From an uncultured Candidatus Peregrinibacteria bacterium (GTDB lineage Bacteria; Patescibacteriota; Gracilibacteria; Peribacterales; Peribacteraceae), in contig CAIKAD010000001.1 of the NCBI GenBank assembly GCA_903825315.1, forward strand, positions 186,001 through 250,000: a stretch of 64,000 bases of DNA, given 5' to 3'. Below the pieces are notes generated by a model, which did not search any database, was not told where the DNA came from, and saw only the letters and a list, made by a program, of their open reading frames with translations. Positions within the stretch are counted from its first letter, which is position 1. Each line of letters starts with the position of its first letter. The translations under genes were made by a program, and so were the position numbers. This document shows, piece by piece, positions 34,160 to 43,664 of the stretch.

Positions 34160-34977
34160 GTACAGGAGTACTCGCAGGTCGAGCGTGGGTAGGCACCGTC
34201 CTTGGGTGTGCGCGGAAAGATTGTACAGTCAAAGGACTGTACGTTTGTTCCGGAGGGGCAGAGGTACGAAGGGAGGGAGGGCGAGACGGGGAAGGAGGAG
34301 CAGACAGTCTTGCAGGACGTGTTGCCGTCACGCGCTGTGCAGAACGGAATGCAGTAGGTCTTGGACGCAGGGGCTGCTGCGTGAGCGGACGAGAGAGAAG
34401 AGGACGAGAAGGAGGTCTTTGGGAGTGAGGGAACGGAGGAAACAGAGGTGGAGGTAGCGGGTGGCGGAGGGGAAGAAGCGCTGCAGGGGAGGAGGGCTTG
34501 CGTGGTCCGTTCCGCGAGCGTTGCGGAGGTGCCGGCAGAAAGAGCGCGTGTATGCATTTCGACAGGCGACGCGCAGGCGCTGAGACGGTACGTAATCTGG
34601 AAACTCGCGGACTGATTGGGAGCCAGGGAGAAGCTGCGACCACCTGCCATGAGGGAACACCGAACGGTCCGCGGGTCATCGGGGAGTACGGAGCAGCGTG
34701 TATCGGATTGCTCCGGCAGGAGGTCGAGGCCGACGGGCATGACCTGCGTGACGAACAGTTCCTCCGTGGCCGCGGTGGAGCGGTTGGCCAGCATGAGGAG
34801 GAGGCGCGTGCTACCTTTATTCTGTTGGGCAGGAATGCCCAAATGAATCGTGAGGCCGCCGGCGGGCGCGGCGAGTTGTACGCGTTGTGTGAAGAACGTG
34901 CTTCCTGCGAAGAGAGCTGCGAGCGCCGCGCAGCAAAGAAGGAGAGGGAGCACGGAATAGCGGGGCGGGGCTGTCAT
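34156..34977 (-). CDS. Membrane-anchored protein with C-terminal Cys-rich domain (paralog 1)
   Basis: A 273-residue protein. An N-terminal hydrophobic helix ([23 protein letters not shown]) precedes a ~110-residue beta-type domain ([22 protein letters not shown]). A Ser/Pro/Thr linker follows, and a ~65-residue C-terminal domain has eight Cys, opening CIPFC, with CKTVC in the middle, SFDC, and ending CEYSC. The same pattern closes the next gene (35047-35745), so they are tandem paralogs sharing this module. Surface exposure is inferred from the anchor. It overlaps yjbQ by four bases. Confidence 0.7.
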   Translation of the reverse strand: MTAPPRYSVLPLLLCCAALAALFAGSTFFTQRVQLAAPAGGLTIHLGIPAQQNKGSTRLLLMLANRSTAATEELFVTQVMPVGLDLLPEQSDTRCSVLPDDPRTVRCSLMAGGRSFSLAPNQSASFQITYRLSACASPVEMHTRALSAGTSATLAERTTQALLPCSASSPPPPATSTSVSSVPSLPKTSFSSSSLSSAHAAAPASKTYCIPFCTARDGNTSCKTVCSSFPVSPSLPSYLCPSGTNVQSFDCTIFPRTPKDGAYPRSTCEYSCT

Positions 34978-35046
34978 GGGAGGAGCTGAGAAGGCGGGGG
35001 CAAGGAGTGGAAACACATGCGGTTGTAACATCGGGAAGAGACGACG

Positions 35047-35745
35047 TCATTCATTGTTTTCGGTGCAGGCATACGTGCATACCGGATCGCCTTGGAATGT
35101 GCAGGAGAAGCTCTTAAGTTGTTCTCCTTCCTGACACAGGAAGGCTTCCGGGGTGGGGGAGGACGGGAAGTTTCCGCAGATAATTTTGCATGTTCGTTTC
35201 CCCGCAGCTTCTCTCGTACAGAATGGTGCGCACGCTCCGCCTTCAAAGGTAGCGAGTACGTCGGGAATCTGCGAGCCCGATGAAAACGAAGAGGCCGCAG
35301 AAGAGCGACTGCTGACATTCGATTGCCTGGAAGAAGAGGACGAGCGGGAAGAAGCGGAGAGCGGGGAAGAGCGGGTAGTGGGAATGCTCGATAGGGCGCT
35401 CTTACACTGGCAGCACTGGCCGCCGCAACCATCCCTGCCGCATGAGAAGATATCGCAGCTGACGAAACCAGAGGGGCAATCGATGGATGTTACGGCGCAT
35501 GAGCCGTTGTCGTCCTCGCGTGTACACTTGTAGGCTGGGGGGCACGAAAGCCACGAGCCGAGTGACGAGATGGAGGACGAAGAAGTAACGGCGGAGTGTG
35601 AAGACTCGGAGGAGGAAGAGGGGGAGGAGAGGAGGGAGGGGGAAACCTGCCCGGACAGGAGGTGACCCCGCTGCCACAGCGATAGGCTTCCAATGATGAG
35701 AATCAACGCGCATGCGATGAGCAATGCACGGAACCGGCGTAGCAT
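35047..35745 (-). CDS. Ser-rich exported protein with C-terminal Cys-rich domain (paralog 2)
   Basis: A 232-residue protein. It begins with a signal anchor (LLIACALILIIGSLSLW), then a poly-Ser tract, and a first Cys-rich block (SCPPAYKCTRED...CDIFSCGRDGCGGQCCQC) of ten Cys. A second Ser/Arg-rich linker follows, and finally a domain matching that of its neighbour: CAPFC, CKIIC, FLC, SFSC, VCTYAC. The Cys spacing suggests disulphide-stabilised modules outside the cell. Such Ser-rich linkers are common in CPR surface proteins. Function unknown. Confidence 0.7.
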   Translation of the reverse strand: MLRRFRALLIACALILIIGSLSLWQRGHLLSGQVSPSLLSSPSSSSESSHSAVTSSSSISSLGSWLSCPPAYKCTREDDNGSCAVTSIDCPSGFVSCDIFSCGRDGCGGQCCQCKSALSSIPTTRSSPLSASSRSSSSSRQSNVSSRSSAASSFSSGSQIPDVLATFEGGACAPFCTREAAGKRTCKIICGNFPSSPTPEAFLCQEGEQLKSFSCTFQGDPVCTYACTENNE

Positions 35746-35891
35746 GGAAGAATCGTATTATTCCCGAACGGATCGGGCAAAGGCTGAGGATGGACGTGAT
35801 AGGTATTGAGTATTTAGTAGTACGTATTACGGAAAACTCTGGAAAAGCTCTATTTCCATCATGCCCACTACTCAATTTAAAATACGTCCAT

Positions 35892-36269
35892 TCACTTCAA
35901 CAACAATTTCATCATCCAGTTCCCGAGTCCGAACACGATAATCACCGCTAACCAGCCGGGCAGGCCTCCCGCGATGTGGAGCGTGAGGAGGGACGATTCC
36001 ATGTGCTGCACAATCCACACGGTGAGCCACACGAACACACCGTTGACGATGACAAATGCGAGGAGCGTGGCGAGGAGCTTGAGCGGGAGCGTGAGCACGT
36101 CCAGCACCGGCCGCACAACGATATTCAGGAGGGTGAGGATGGCCCCTACGATGACAGATGCAGGAAAGCCGCCCGTGAGTACGAATGCCTGCGGCACGAA
36201 GGAAAGAAGCGCCCACACCAGGGCGATGTTGAGGACGAAACGGAGGGTCAGTCGCAGGGGCAGGGACAT
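35892..36269 (-). CDS. Phage-holin-superfamily IV / YvlD-like membrane protein
   Basis: A 125-residue protein with four helices: RFVLNIALVWALLSFV, FPASVIVGAILTLLNIVVRPVL, LLATLLAFVIVNGVFVWLTVW and WLAVIIVFGLGNWMMKLL. The NIVVRPVLDVLTLPLKL segment is the family hallmark. Despite the holin name, chromosomal members are usually single genes of unknown membrane function. TGC-TATACT lies 10 bases before the ATG. Confidence 0.85.
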   Translation of the reverse strand: MSLPLRLTLRFVLNIALVWALLSFVPQAFVLTGGFPASVIVGAILTLLNIVVRPVLDVLTLPLKLLATLLAFVIVNGVFVWLTVWIVQHMESSLLTLHIAGGLPGWLAVIIVFGLGNWMMKLLLK

Positions 36270-36279
36270 GGCAGGTAAC

Positions 36280-36288
36280 AGTATAGCA
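36280..36288 (-). promoter_or_regulatory. Extended -10 promoter of the holin-like gene
   Basis: Minus strand TGC-TATACT ending 10 bases before the start; no ribosome site. Confidence 0.5.
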
Positions 36289-36344
36289 GGTCCAGAGAAT
36301 CGGTCAGCTATCAGTGAAGTGATCTGACAGCTGAATGCTGCAGC

Positions 36345-39300
36345 TCAGATCTTCTCAAAACGAAACGTGACTTTCTTCCCATTCATCTCCGCATCGTGTG
36401 CATCCCCGCCAGCGGGTGAAAGGACAGCATTCGTCTCTTCGGCGATCATGGGACCGCATGTTTGGAGGACGTCACTGGCGCCCTCGATCTGCAGCTTGAT
36501 CTTGTCGGTCACAGTGAGGCCGGCAACTTTGCGTTCACGCTGAACGGCGCGGATCAGGTCGCGTCCGCATCCTTCCAATTCCAGATCGGCGGTGAGTGTT
36601 GTGTCCAGACTGACGACCACGCCCTTGTCTCCGGCGACGTTTTTCCCTTCCTTACCGATGTAGACAATTCTCGCTTCGTCGGACGCAAGTGCTTCGTCGA
36701 GGACCACGATGGTGCCGCCACGTCCTTCGGTAAATTCCCCGCGCTTGCCGGCTGCGATCACTTCCTGCACGCGAGCACCCAGGCGGGGTCCTACTTTCCG
36801 CGCGTCAACTTGCACAATCGGCGTCCCGAGCGTTCCGGGATCATCCACTACCTCGATGGCTTTCACATTCAATTCCTCCTGGAGCAGCCGGACTTCCTCG
36901 TCTGTGAGCGGCTCCTCCTGGAGGGAGGATGGGATGGCAATCGTGGCCGTAGCGAGCGGCTGGCGGAGTTTGACCTTGGCTTCCGCGCGGAGCTTGAGGC
37001 CCATGGAAACGATGGTGCGGAGCAGTCGTGTCTTTTTGATGAGCGCCTGTTCTTCCGCCGTCAGATCGCGCACTTCCGGCCAGTCTGTGAGATGGATGCT
37101 GCCGTGATCTTGGGGGACGAGGTTGAGGTAAATCGCCTCCGTGATAAAGGGGCAGAATGGCGCAAGGAGCTGGTTCATGGTGAGCAGGACGTCGTAGAGG
37201 GTGGCGAAAGCTGCGTCCAGGTCTTCCTCCTGGCCGGCTGTCACGTCTTCAGCTTTTTCATGAATCCCTGTCTTGCCCGCAAAGCGCCTGCGCGAGAGGC
37301 GGACGTACCAGTTGGTGAGCGCGTCAATGGAATCGGCGATCTCGCCGCATGTAGCAGAAAGGTCATACCCTTCCAGTTCGTTCGTCACGCGGTTAACCAG
37401 GTCCTGCACCTCGGCGCGGATCCACTTGTCGAGCGGGTGCGCGGAAGTCGTTCGTGTCTCCTTGGGTTCCCACTTTGCAGCATTGGCGTATGTGACCAGG
37501 AATGCATAGGCATTCCAGAGTGGCAGGAGCACGGAGCGGAGCGTCTCCTCTACGGCTTTCTCTGAGAACCGCAAGTCCTCGCCACGCACGGCGGGCGAAC
37601 TCATGAGCATAAAACGGACTGCGTCGGCACCGGTTCGTTCCACTACCTCGAGCGGTTCCGGATAGTTCTTCAATCTCTTGCTCATCTTCTTTCCATCCTC
37701 GGCAAGCACGGTCCCGTTGACCACGCAGTGGTAAAATGCCGGGCGCTTGAAGAGCGCAGAGGAGAGAACGGTGAGTGTGTAGAACCACCCGCGAGTCTGA
37801 TCAATCCCTTCGGCGATGAAGTCTGCTGGAAATCCCGGCGGCAACTCCTCGCCATCGTCCTTGTTCTGAATATGTTCAATATCAAAAGGGAAGCGTGACT
37901 GAGCGTATGGCATGGATCCGCTCTCAAACCAACAGTCCAGGATGTCGGGAATGCGCTTGAAGAGAGGGCGGATCGGGAGAGTGATCCTTCCAGAGTTTTG
38001 GAGATTTGTTGCCCGAGCCTCAGCGTATGACATGTTTTCGGCGAGCATCCGGAAGCCGCGGATTGTCCCATTGTGGGCGACGACAAGGATCCGCTTCCCT
38101 TTGTACTGTTTGATGAGCCGGTCATAGCCGCGCTGCAAGCGTTCGAGGAATTGGGGGAGCGTTTCTCCGTGTGGAGGATTGGGAGAAAGGGTGATCGGTG
38201 CATGTTCATCCAGCCCTAAAGATGTGCGGAGCTCCGGAATGGATTGTCCTTCCCAATCGCCGATCTCATGTTCGCGGAGTTCCTCCCAGGAACCGGCGTG
38301 CGGAATCCCGAGTTCTTTGGAAAGGATGTCGGCTGTTTCCTTTGCGCGGGAGAGACTGGAGGAAATAATCGCGTCATAGAGCTGTCCTTTGAGTTCCTGG
38401 GCCAGATTCCGTGCTTGTTCCTTTCCCGTCTCATTGAGGGGAATATCGGATGTTCCCCCCTGGGCACGCAGCTGTTTGTTCCAGTCCGTTTCCCCATGGC
38501 GAACGAAGGTTGCTTCCACCTGTTCATCGGAAGAGGCTGCCCATGTGATGGGATCGATCGTCTCCTTGTGGAGGTCCAATTGCGTTTGCGTCTCGTGATC
38601 CCAGTAGAAGGATTCCGTGTCCGCGTATTCGGGGTAGGGCTGGTGGTAGAGCTTGGCAGGATCCTCCCTGTTGAAGAAGTGCTTGATGTTAATGAGGGGG
38701 TCGGCGTGTGTGACGATGACGATGTGCTCGCCGCGGTGGCGGGGAAGTATATCGAGCAAGAAGTCTCGAATACGTTCCTGCACTTCTGTCCATGTCTCCA
38801 TGCCGGCGAAATGATAGATACTCTCCACTTGTCCGGAATTGAACCGGTGCGCGCGCCGTTCTTTGACAAACGCAAGGTCGGAAAAATCTACGTGTTTGCC
38901 TTCGTACTCACCAAACTTAACCTCGCGGAGGCGCTCATCCACGGCAATATCCGCTCCCGTCTGCTTGGCAATGATCTTGGCAGTCTGCTGCGTGCGGTTG
39001 AGTGGAGAAGCGTACACGCGCGCCACATCCTGTGTCTGGAGGTACTCGCCCGCTTCTTTAGCCTGCTTCTTGCCCCGTGCCGTGAGGTCCGTTCCCGGCA
39101 CTTCGCCTTGGTAGACGGGTTTTACGTTCCCTGCACTCTCGCCATGCCGGAGCACCGTTACCTTGGTGAAGCGCTGGGGCACTTTGTGGATCAGGTCATC
39201 CCGGCTCCCGAGTACTTCGATCTGTCCCGTCTCTGCGCAGCGCCAGATGGGGAGAGGTGTGCCCCAATAGCGGTTCCGGGAGATAGCCCAGTCGCGTGCC

Positions 39301-40694
39301 CCTTCAAGCCATTTGCCGAACCGTCCATCCCGGATGTGTGCCGGCACCCACTCTGTCTCGGCGTTCACTAATAGCATCTGCTCCTTCACTTTCTCCACGG
39401 CGACGAACCAGGAAGAGGTGGCATAGTTGAGGAGTGGCGTGTCGCAGCGCCAGCAGTGCGGGTAGCTGTGGCGGTAGTTTTCCTTCTTCCAGATCAGTCC
39501 TTTTCCTTCGAAATCCGCAATGAGTTTCTTCTCGCCGTCTTTAACGTACAGACCTGCGTAGGGGCCGGCCAGTTCCGTAAAATGTCCCGTCATGTCCACG
39601 TCCATCACAATGGGAAGCTTGTTTCTCTTGGCGGCTTCCATGTCGATCTCGCCGTACGACCCGTTGATTGTCACGAGCCCCGTGCCGTCCGTTACCTCCA
39701 CGTAGTCTCCGGCGAAGATGTGGTAGACATTGGGATTCTTCTGTACCTCTGGGACATCCTTGTACCATGGGGCGATGTGCTCATAGGCTGATCCCACAAG
39801 GTCCTTTCCCGGAAACTCCTCGACGATCTCATACCCTTCCGTTCCTTTCATGACGTCCGCGACGCGGTCTTTGACCATGATGAGGAACTCGTTGCCCGCT
39901 TTGATTTTTACATAGGTTGCGTCTGGCTTGATGGACAGTCCCATCGTGGAGAGCGTGCTCCAAGGTGTTGTTGTCCATGCCAGGACGAAGGTATCCGGCT
40001 GATGTATCAGCTTGAACTTCCACGTGGTTGCCGTGTCCGTCACGTCCTTATATCCCTGCGTCACCTCAAAGTTGGCGAGGGGTGTGACACAGCGGGGGCA
40101 GATGTGCATCGCTTTCTTCCCTTCATAGAGGAGCCCCTTGTCCGCGAGTGATTTGAACACCCACCAGATGCTCTCCATATAATCGGGATCCAGCGTGCGG
40201 TAGTCCCAGTCCATGTCCACCCAGCGTCCCATGCGCTCTACCGTCGTGCGCCATTCCTTTGTGTAGCGCTGGACCGCCCCCCGGCAGAGGTCGTTAAAGG
40301 CCTTCACGCCCATCTCCTCGATCTGCCGTTTGCTCTGGATGTTGTATTCTTTCTCGATTTCGAATTCCACGGGAAGGCCGTGGCAATCCCACCCGAACCG
40401 GCGCTGCACGGCTTTACCGCGCATGGTCTGGTAACGGGGAATGACATCTTTGATTGTTCCCGCCAGCAGGTGGCCGTAATGGGGCAGGCCGGTCGCGAAC
40501 GGCGGACCGTCGTAAAAGCTGAAGCTGCTCTTTTCCTTCTTCCTTCCCTTGAGGATCTTCCGCTTCCCTTTCCTGTCACTTCCTCCAGACCGGAGTGTGA
40601 TGCTGCGTTTGAATGTGTCCTCTTCGCGCCAGTACGTGAGGATGGCGCGTTCGAGATCGGGGAAGGACTGCTTTGGATCAACTGGATCAAACAT
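36345..40694 (-). CDS. ileS: Isoleucyl-tRNA synthetase with two inserted histidine-phosphatase domains
   Basis: A 1449-residue protein; the family's usual size is ~1040. PHYGHLLAG at 61-69 is the HIGH motif and KMSKR at 1003-1007 the KMSKS loop. The CP1 editing domain is at about 210-400 (TTTPWSTL; the GTG...VHIAP...GxxD region reads GTGLVTINGSYGEID, so it is altered). Between GQIEVLGSRDD (to ~500) and RIPDILDCWFESGSMPYAQ (from ~914) lie ~400 extra residues. These hold two RHG domains: LRHGES (516-518) with second His VTHADP (663), and VRHGET (732-734) with VVAHNG (874). All catalytic residues are present. The anticodon-binding domain follows the KMSKS loop. Normal IleRS places zinc-like and connective segments at this site. 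The ORF is continuous. Confidence 0.95.
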   Translation of the reverse strand: MFDPVDPKQSFPDLERAILTYWREEDTFKRSITLRSGGSDRKGKRKILKGRKKEKSSFSFYDGPPFATGLPHYGHLLAGTIKDVIPRYQTMRGKAVQRRFGWDCHGLPVEFEIEKEYNIQSKRQIEEMGVKAFNDLCRGAVQRYTKEWRTTVERMGRWVDMDWDYRTLDPDYMESIWWVFKSLADKGLLYEGKKAMHICPRCVTPLANFEVTQGYKDVTDTATTWKFKLIHQPDTFVLAWTTTPWSTLSTMGLSIKPDATYVKIKAGNEFLIMVKDRVADVMKGTEGYEIVEEFPGKDLVGSAYEHIAPWYKDVPEVQKNPNVYHIFAGDYVEVTDGTGLVTINGSYGEIDMEAAKRNKLPIVMDVDMTGHFTELAGPYAGLYVKDGEKKLIADFEGKGLIWKKENYRHSYPHCWRCDTPLLNYATSSWFVAVEKVKEQMLLVNAETEWVPAHIRDGRFGKWLEGARDWAISRNRYWGTPLPIWRCAETGQIEVLGSRDDLIHKVPQRFTKVTVLRHGESAGNVKPVYQGEVPGTDLTARGKKQAKEAGEYLQTQDVARVYASPLNRTQQTAKIIAKQTGADIAVDERLREVKFGEYEGKHVDFSDLAFVKERRAHRFNSGQVESIYHFAGMETWTEVQERIRDFLLDILPRHRGEHIVIVTHADPLINIKHFFNREDPAKLYHQPYPEYADTESFYWDHETQTQLDLHKETIDPITWAASSDEQVEATFVRHGETDWNKQLRAQGGTSDIPLNETGKEQARNLAQELKGQLYDAIISSSLSRAKETADILSKELGIPHAGSWEELREHEIGDWEGQSIPELRTSLGLDEHAPITLSPNPPHGETLPQFLERLQRGYDRLIKQYKGKRILVVAHNGTIRGFRMLAENMSYAEARATNLQNSGRITLPIRPLFKRIPDILDCWFESGSMPYAQSRFPFDIEHIQNKDDGEELPPGFPADFIAEGIDQTRGWFYTLTVLSSALFKRPAFYHCVVNGTVLAEDGKKMSKRLKNYPEPLEVVERTGADAVRFMLMSSPAVRGEDLRFSEKAVEETLRSVLLPLWNAYAFLVTYANAAKWEPKETRTTSAHPLDKWIRAEVQDLVNRVTNELEGYDLSATCGEIADSIDALTNWYVRLSRRRFAGKTGIHEKAEDVTAGQEEDLDAAFATLYDVLLTMNQLLAPFCPFITEAIYLNLVPQDHGSIHLTDWPEVRDLTAEEQALIKKTRLLRTIVSMGLKLRAEAKVKLRQPLATATIAIPSSLQEEPLTDEEVRLLQEELNVKAIEVVDDPGTLGTPIVQVDARKVGPRLGARVQEVIAAGKRGEFTEGRGGTIVVLDEALASDEARIVYIGKEGKNVAGDKGVVVSLDTTLTADLELEGCGRDLIRAVQRERKVAGLTVTDKIKLQIEGASDVLQTCGPMIAEETNAVLSPAGGDAHDAEMNGKKVTFRFEKI

Positions 40695-40818
40695 ACGTGA
40701 GAGTGAGGGCTTGCCCTGAGAAGTCCGACTTAGGAGGACGACGAAGGGTCAAACATATGCCAGGAGAGCCTACCAGAAGAAAAGGGGCTGGGGCAGGGGA
40801 AACCTCTGTAGTTTGATG

Positions 40819-42090
40819 TTACCGTTGCGTCAGGGGGCCGTCGTGGCAGGCGAGATCTGCCAAAACCGCCGCTGTTTCGTCGATGCTCTTGAGGCTCACA
40901 CATTCCCCGTCCGTATGCTCGCCCCTTCCTCGCGGAGCGATGATGACGCCGGGGATGCGTTTTCGGTGCACCACCACGGGCTCATCTGCAGTGCCTTTTG
41001 CCGCACACAAGACAACTTCACCCAGACGTTGACGCATGATGTTCAGGCATGTCTGTACGAGAGGACTGTTGGGAGCTTCCAGGTATGGCTTGGTGAAATC
41101 CATTTTCCGACCCGGTTCGCGGACTACTGTCATAACATCGTCGGGCTCCCGGATGTTGTGGTCTTGTAGTGTCCGTTGCAGCGCGTCGCGTACGGCTGCT
41201 TTGATAACGACTTCATCCAGTTCGGGATTGCCGTAGATCACGTCTACGTTCACAGTTGCTTCTTTTGCAACGCTCAGTCCGTGGGTCTTACCGGAACTCC
41301 ATTGGGAAATCGTACATCGGGACCGGGGCATGTATTGCTGGTAGTGTTGTTCCGGGCGCTCGGGAAACTGGATTGTAGGAAGTGCCAGATTGATCCATGC
41401 TTCGCGGGTAGAAGCGAGCTGTGGGTATTTGTCGTCTGAGTAATCTCCTGCATGCATGTCTACCCCCTCAATATTCACCTGCAATCCCACCCTTCCGGGA
41501 CGTCCAATACCCAGCCGTGCCGGTCCCTGGAGCGTGTCGCCTACCAGGATGTCGGTACCGACGAGACAGGTGATTCTGTCATCGACCAGGTTCTGACTGA
41601 GCGCGGCGTGCACACCTTGCGATTGATCCTCTTCTCCGCAGACCAGCAGCATCCTCACGCCATGCCGGCGCTCGTTGCGCTGCTGGAGCAAATGCGCCGC
41701 GACGAGCATTGCCACGACGCCTCCCATGGGATCGTTGCATTTGAGTCCGTAGCAGAGGTCGGAATCACCCGGTTCTGTTGTAAGTTCCAGGGGGTCGCGT
41801 CCGACCGGATAGTGCCCGGTGGGGTCGATGGAATCGAAATGGTTGAGCCAGAGCATCCACTCGCCGCCGGGTTGAGTAGGCGGGATGTCGATGTAGACAT
41901 TGCAGGGGGTAGGGCGGACATGCGCGAACGGGAATCCCTTCGGAAAATCCACCAAATGAGTCTCTCCCAATTTCCATTCGTTAGAGAAACTTTCGAGGTA
42001 TTCGGCCATCCTTCTCGCACCAGGGGGCGTATAGGATTCCCTCGCTACGCAGCTTGCCAGTATGCTTCGGGTGTTGGGGAATTCGATCAT
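40819..42090 (-). CDS. M20 family metallopeptidase
   Basis: A 423-residue protein. LWLNHFDSIDP supplies the first metal His and Asp, LKCNDPMGGVVAML the bridging Asp, CGEEDQSQG the catalytic Glu pair, and GTDILVGD a further ligand. Residues ~200-330 form the dimerisation/lid domain (VGLQVNIEGVDMHAGDYSDD; note the His-Ala-Gly-Asp of the M20 family). The C-terminal motif RGRGEHTDGE closes the site. It probably hydrolyses peptides or acylated amino acids in the cytoplasm; specificity is not readable. Confidence 0.88.
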   Translation of the reverse strand: MIEFPNTRSILASCVARESYTPPGARRMAEYLESFSNEWKLGETHLVDFPKGFPFAHVRPTPCNVYIDIPPTQPGGEWMLWLNHFDSIDPTGHYPVGRDPLELTTEPGDSDLCYGLKCNDPMGGVVAMLVAAHLLQQRNERRHGVRMLLVCGEEDQSQGVHAALSQNLVDDRITCLVGTDILVGDTLQGPARLGIGRPGRVGLQVNIEGVDMHAGDYSDDKYPQLASTREAWINLALPTIQFPERPEQHYQQYMPRSRCTISQWSSGKTHGLSVAKEATVNVDVIYGNPELDEVVIKAAVRDALQRTLQDHNIREPDDVMTVVREPGRKMDFTKPYLEAPNSPLVQTCLNIMRQRLGEVVLCAAKGTADEPVVVHRKRIPGVIIAPRGRGEHTDGECVSLKSIDETAAVLADLACHDGPLTQR

Positions 42091-42177
42091 GAGCGGGGGA
42101 GCGTATCACATAATTGTCCCAGAGGCTTGTTCTATGGCCTTGTACTGCGAAAATGGCAGCCATAAGCGGAAAAACTA

Positions 42178-42206
42178 TTGACATATTTGCAAAAATAACT
42201 CAAAAT
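42178..42206 (+). promoter_or_regulatory. Promoter of the 42215 gene
   Basis: TTGACA (42178-42183), 17 bases, CAAAAT (42201-42206), with ATG 8 bases on. This supports both the gene and a leaderless message. Confidence 0.6.
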
Positions 42207-42214
42207 GCGGCCGT

Positions 42215-42517
42215 ATGACAAAGGAACGCAATGCCAAGTCATCTCGCGGCAATGGACAGGAAATGGGCTCTGAAACGAAGGTTTTAACGGGCTCAACCCC
42301 AGAAATAGCTCTTGCTGCTGCAGATGCAGGTGCGTTGGATCTGGCTAGAAGGACGCTCCTACAAGAGGTCGAGCAGATTCTTTCACCCAGCGAAAAACAT
42401 AGAGCACCTATCGTTGCGGCTACAGTGGAAGAAACAGATCCATCTGCATTGAAAATGCTTGTGACGTCTATCTTGGCATTCAGAACACTCGTAAAAGGAA
42501 TTACAAATGTGAGATAG
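42215..42517 (+). CDS. Small hypothetical protein
   Basis: A 100-residue protein. It begins with a charged, Ser/Lys-rich stretch, then a helical region (TPEIALAAADAGALDLARRTLLQEVEQIL), an acidic linker, and a final helix (ALKMLVTSILAFRTLVKGI). No family recognised. A TTGACA-type promoter ends 8 bases before the ATG. The base composition around it is more AT-rich than neighbouring genes. The frame is clean, and there is no competing gene on the other strand. Confidence 0.6.
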   Translation: MTKERNAKSSRGNGQEMGSETKVLTGSTPEIALAAADAGALDLARRTLLQEVEQILSPSEKHRAPIVAATVEETDPSALKMLVTSILAFRTLVKGITNVR

Positions 42518-42554
42518 TGAAGCCGACAGGAAACATCCTCTACCAAAAGTGTAT

Positions 42555-42583
42555 TTAACAAATTTGTATATCGATTGTACTAT
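42555..42583 (+). promoter_or_regulatory. Promoter and candidate operator of the 42612 gene
   Basis: TTAACA (42555-42560), 17 bases, TACTAT (42578-42583). A TGTAC-TATG-GTACA palindrome (42576-42589) overlaps the -10, as expected for a repressor site. Confidence 0.5.
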
Positions 42584-42611
42584 GGTACAGTAGTCAACTC
42601 CCTGTACTGTC

Positions 42612-43640
42612 ATGGTTGAACGTAAAGATTCAACATCGGAAGACGCTCCTGTACGCATCAGCCCATCACCCGAATTAGTACGGCGTTATGAATATCTTGC
42701 TGCCGAACTACGGGAAGAGCGTGGGGGGACAGCGAATAAATTGAAAGATGTCATGGAATTGCGTGAGCGTCTTCAGAGGACACACTTGCAACAGCTCATC
42801 CTTCCCCCCGATGCCACACTGGAGCATCCGGACATGCAGGAACTCTTACAGCCATACCGGGCGAATCTCATACCGGACCAGACGTTCTACTACATGGTTC
42901 AGCGGGAGTTCGGTCAGGTGCAGGGGGAAATAGACAAAGGGGGCATGCTGAATCGGGACACGCCAACGCCGGCGGAACGGGAAAAGTATCCCCCGAACTA
43001 CGAGACAGTGGCGGAGCAAATGCTTCACGATCTTACCGGAAAGACGGATCGCCCCGGTTCCTTTCGTATGACGGGACTGCGGGACGAAAACGGTACGCTC
43101 CTTACGACGTTATCCTTCCGGCTTCCGCCGACTCAACAGTCTGAGGAAACGGATAGGTATGTCGATTATCTGCGGAGTATCTTTAAAGAGGTAAAGTTGC
43201 TTGGGTATGACATGGGGGATTTGGAACCCTCTTTTTCGACGATGATGGAAATTGATACCATTAATGGATGCAAGAGACTGCCCGGTTCAGGACTGAAAAC
43301 GTTGGCAGAAACGTTGAAGATGATCGATGACGAATTGGGTAATAATGCGCCGGAGTGGATCTACTACTACCGGTTTTCACAGCTCCGTCCGGCAGACCAG
43401 CAGGGGCGTAAACCCGGTCTTGATTACCTGGCAGGAGAAAATTCACGGAGTGGCCGTTTGTTCAGCAGCTGCGGTTTTATTGACCTCGGACATGCCGATC
43501 GTCCGAACGAAGTGGTGGTACGAGAAGTGCCAAATCTCGGCATCATGTTCGCGCATCCCGTCTGGAAATTCGGCTTCGCCAACTTCCAGGCTGCCCGGCA
43601 GCTTTCGGAAAAAAGCTTCGAAGAATTTATGGGAATGTAG
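42612..43640 (+). CDS. Hypothetical protein, no family recognised
   Basis: A 342-residue soluble protein. The first ~110 residues are helical and charged (SPELVRRYEYLAAELREERGG...MELRERLQR). The remainder looks alpha/beta (FRMTGLRDENGTLLTTLSFRLPP; FSTMMEIDTINGCKRLPGSGLKTLAETLKMI; WIYYYRFSQLRP; VPNLGIMFAHPVWKFGFANF). The strand/helix order in the second half would be consistent with an acyltransferase-like fold, but no motif is diagnostic. The promoter with a palindromic -10 suggests regulated expression. Confidence 0.7.
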   Translation: MVERKDSTSEDAPVRISPSPELVRRYEYLAAELREERGGTANKLKDVMELRERLQRTHLQQLILPPDATLEHPDMQELLQPYRANLIPDQTFYYMVQREFGQVQGEIDKGGMLNRDTPTPAEREKYPPNYETVAEQMLHDLTGKTDRPGSFRMTGLRDENGTLLTTLSFRLPPTQQSEETDRYVDYLRSIFKEVKLLGYDMGDLEPSFSTMMEIDTINGCKRLPGSGLKTLAETLKMIDDELGNNAPEWIYYYRFSQLRPADQQGRKPGLDYLAGENSRSGRLFSSCGFIDLGHADRPNEVVVREVPNLGIMFAHPVWKFGFANFQAARQLSEKSFEEFMGM

Positions 43641-43664
43641 GAGATAGCGTGGGGTTGAAGACCC

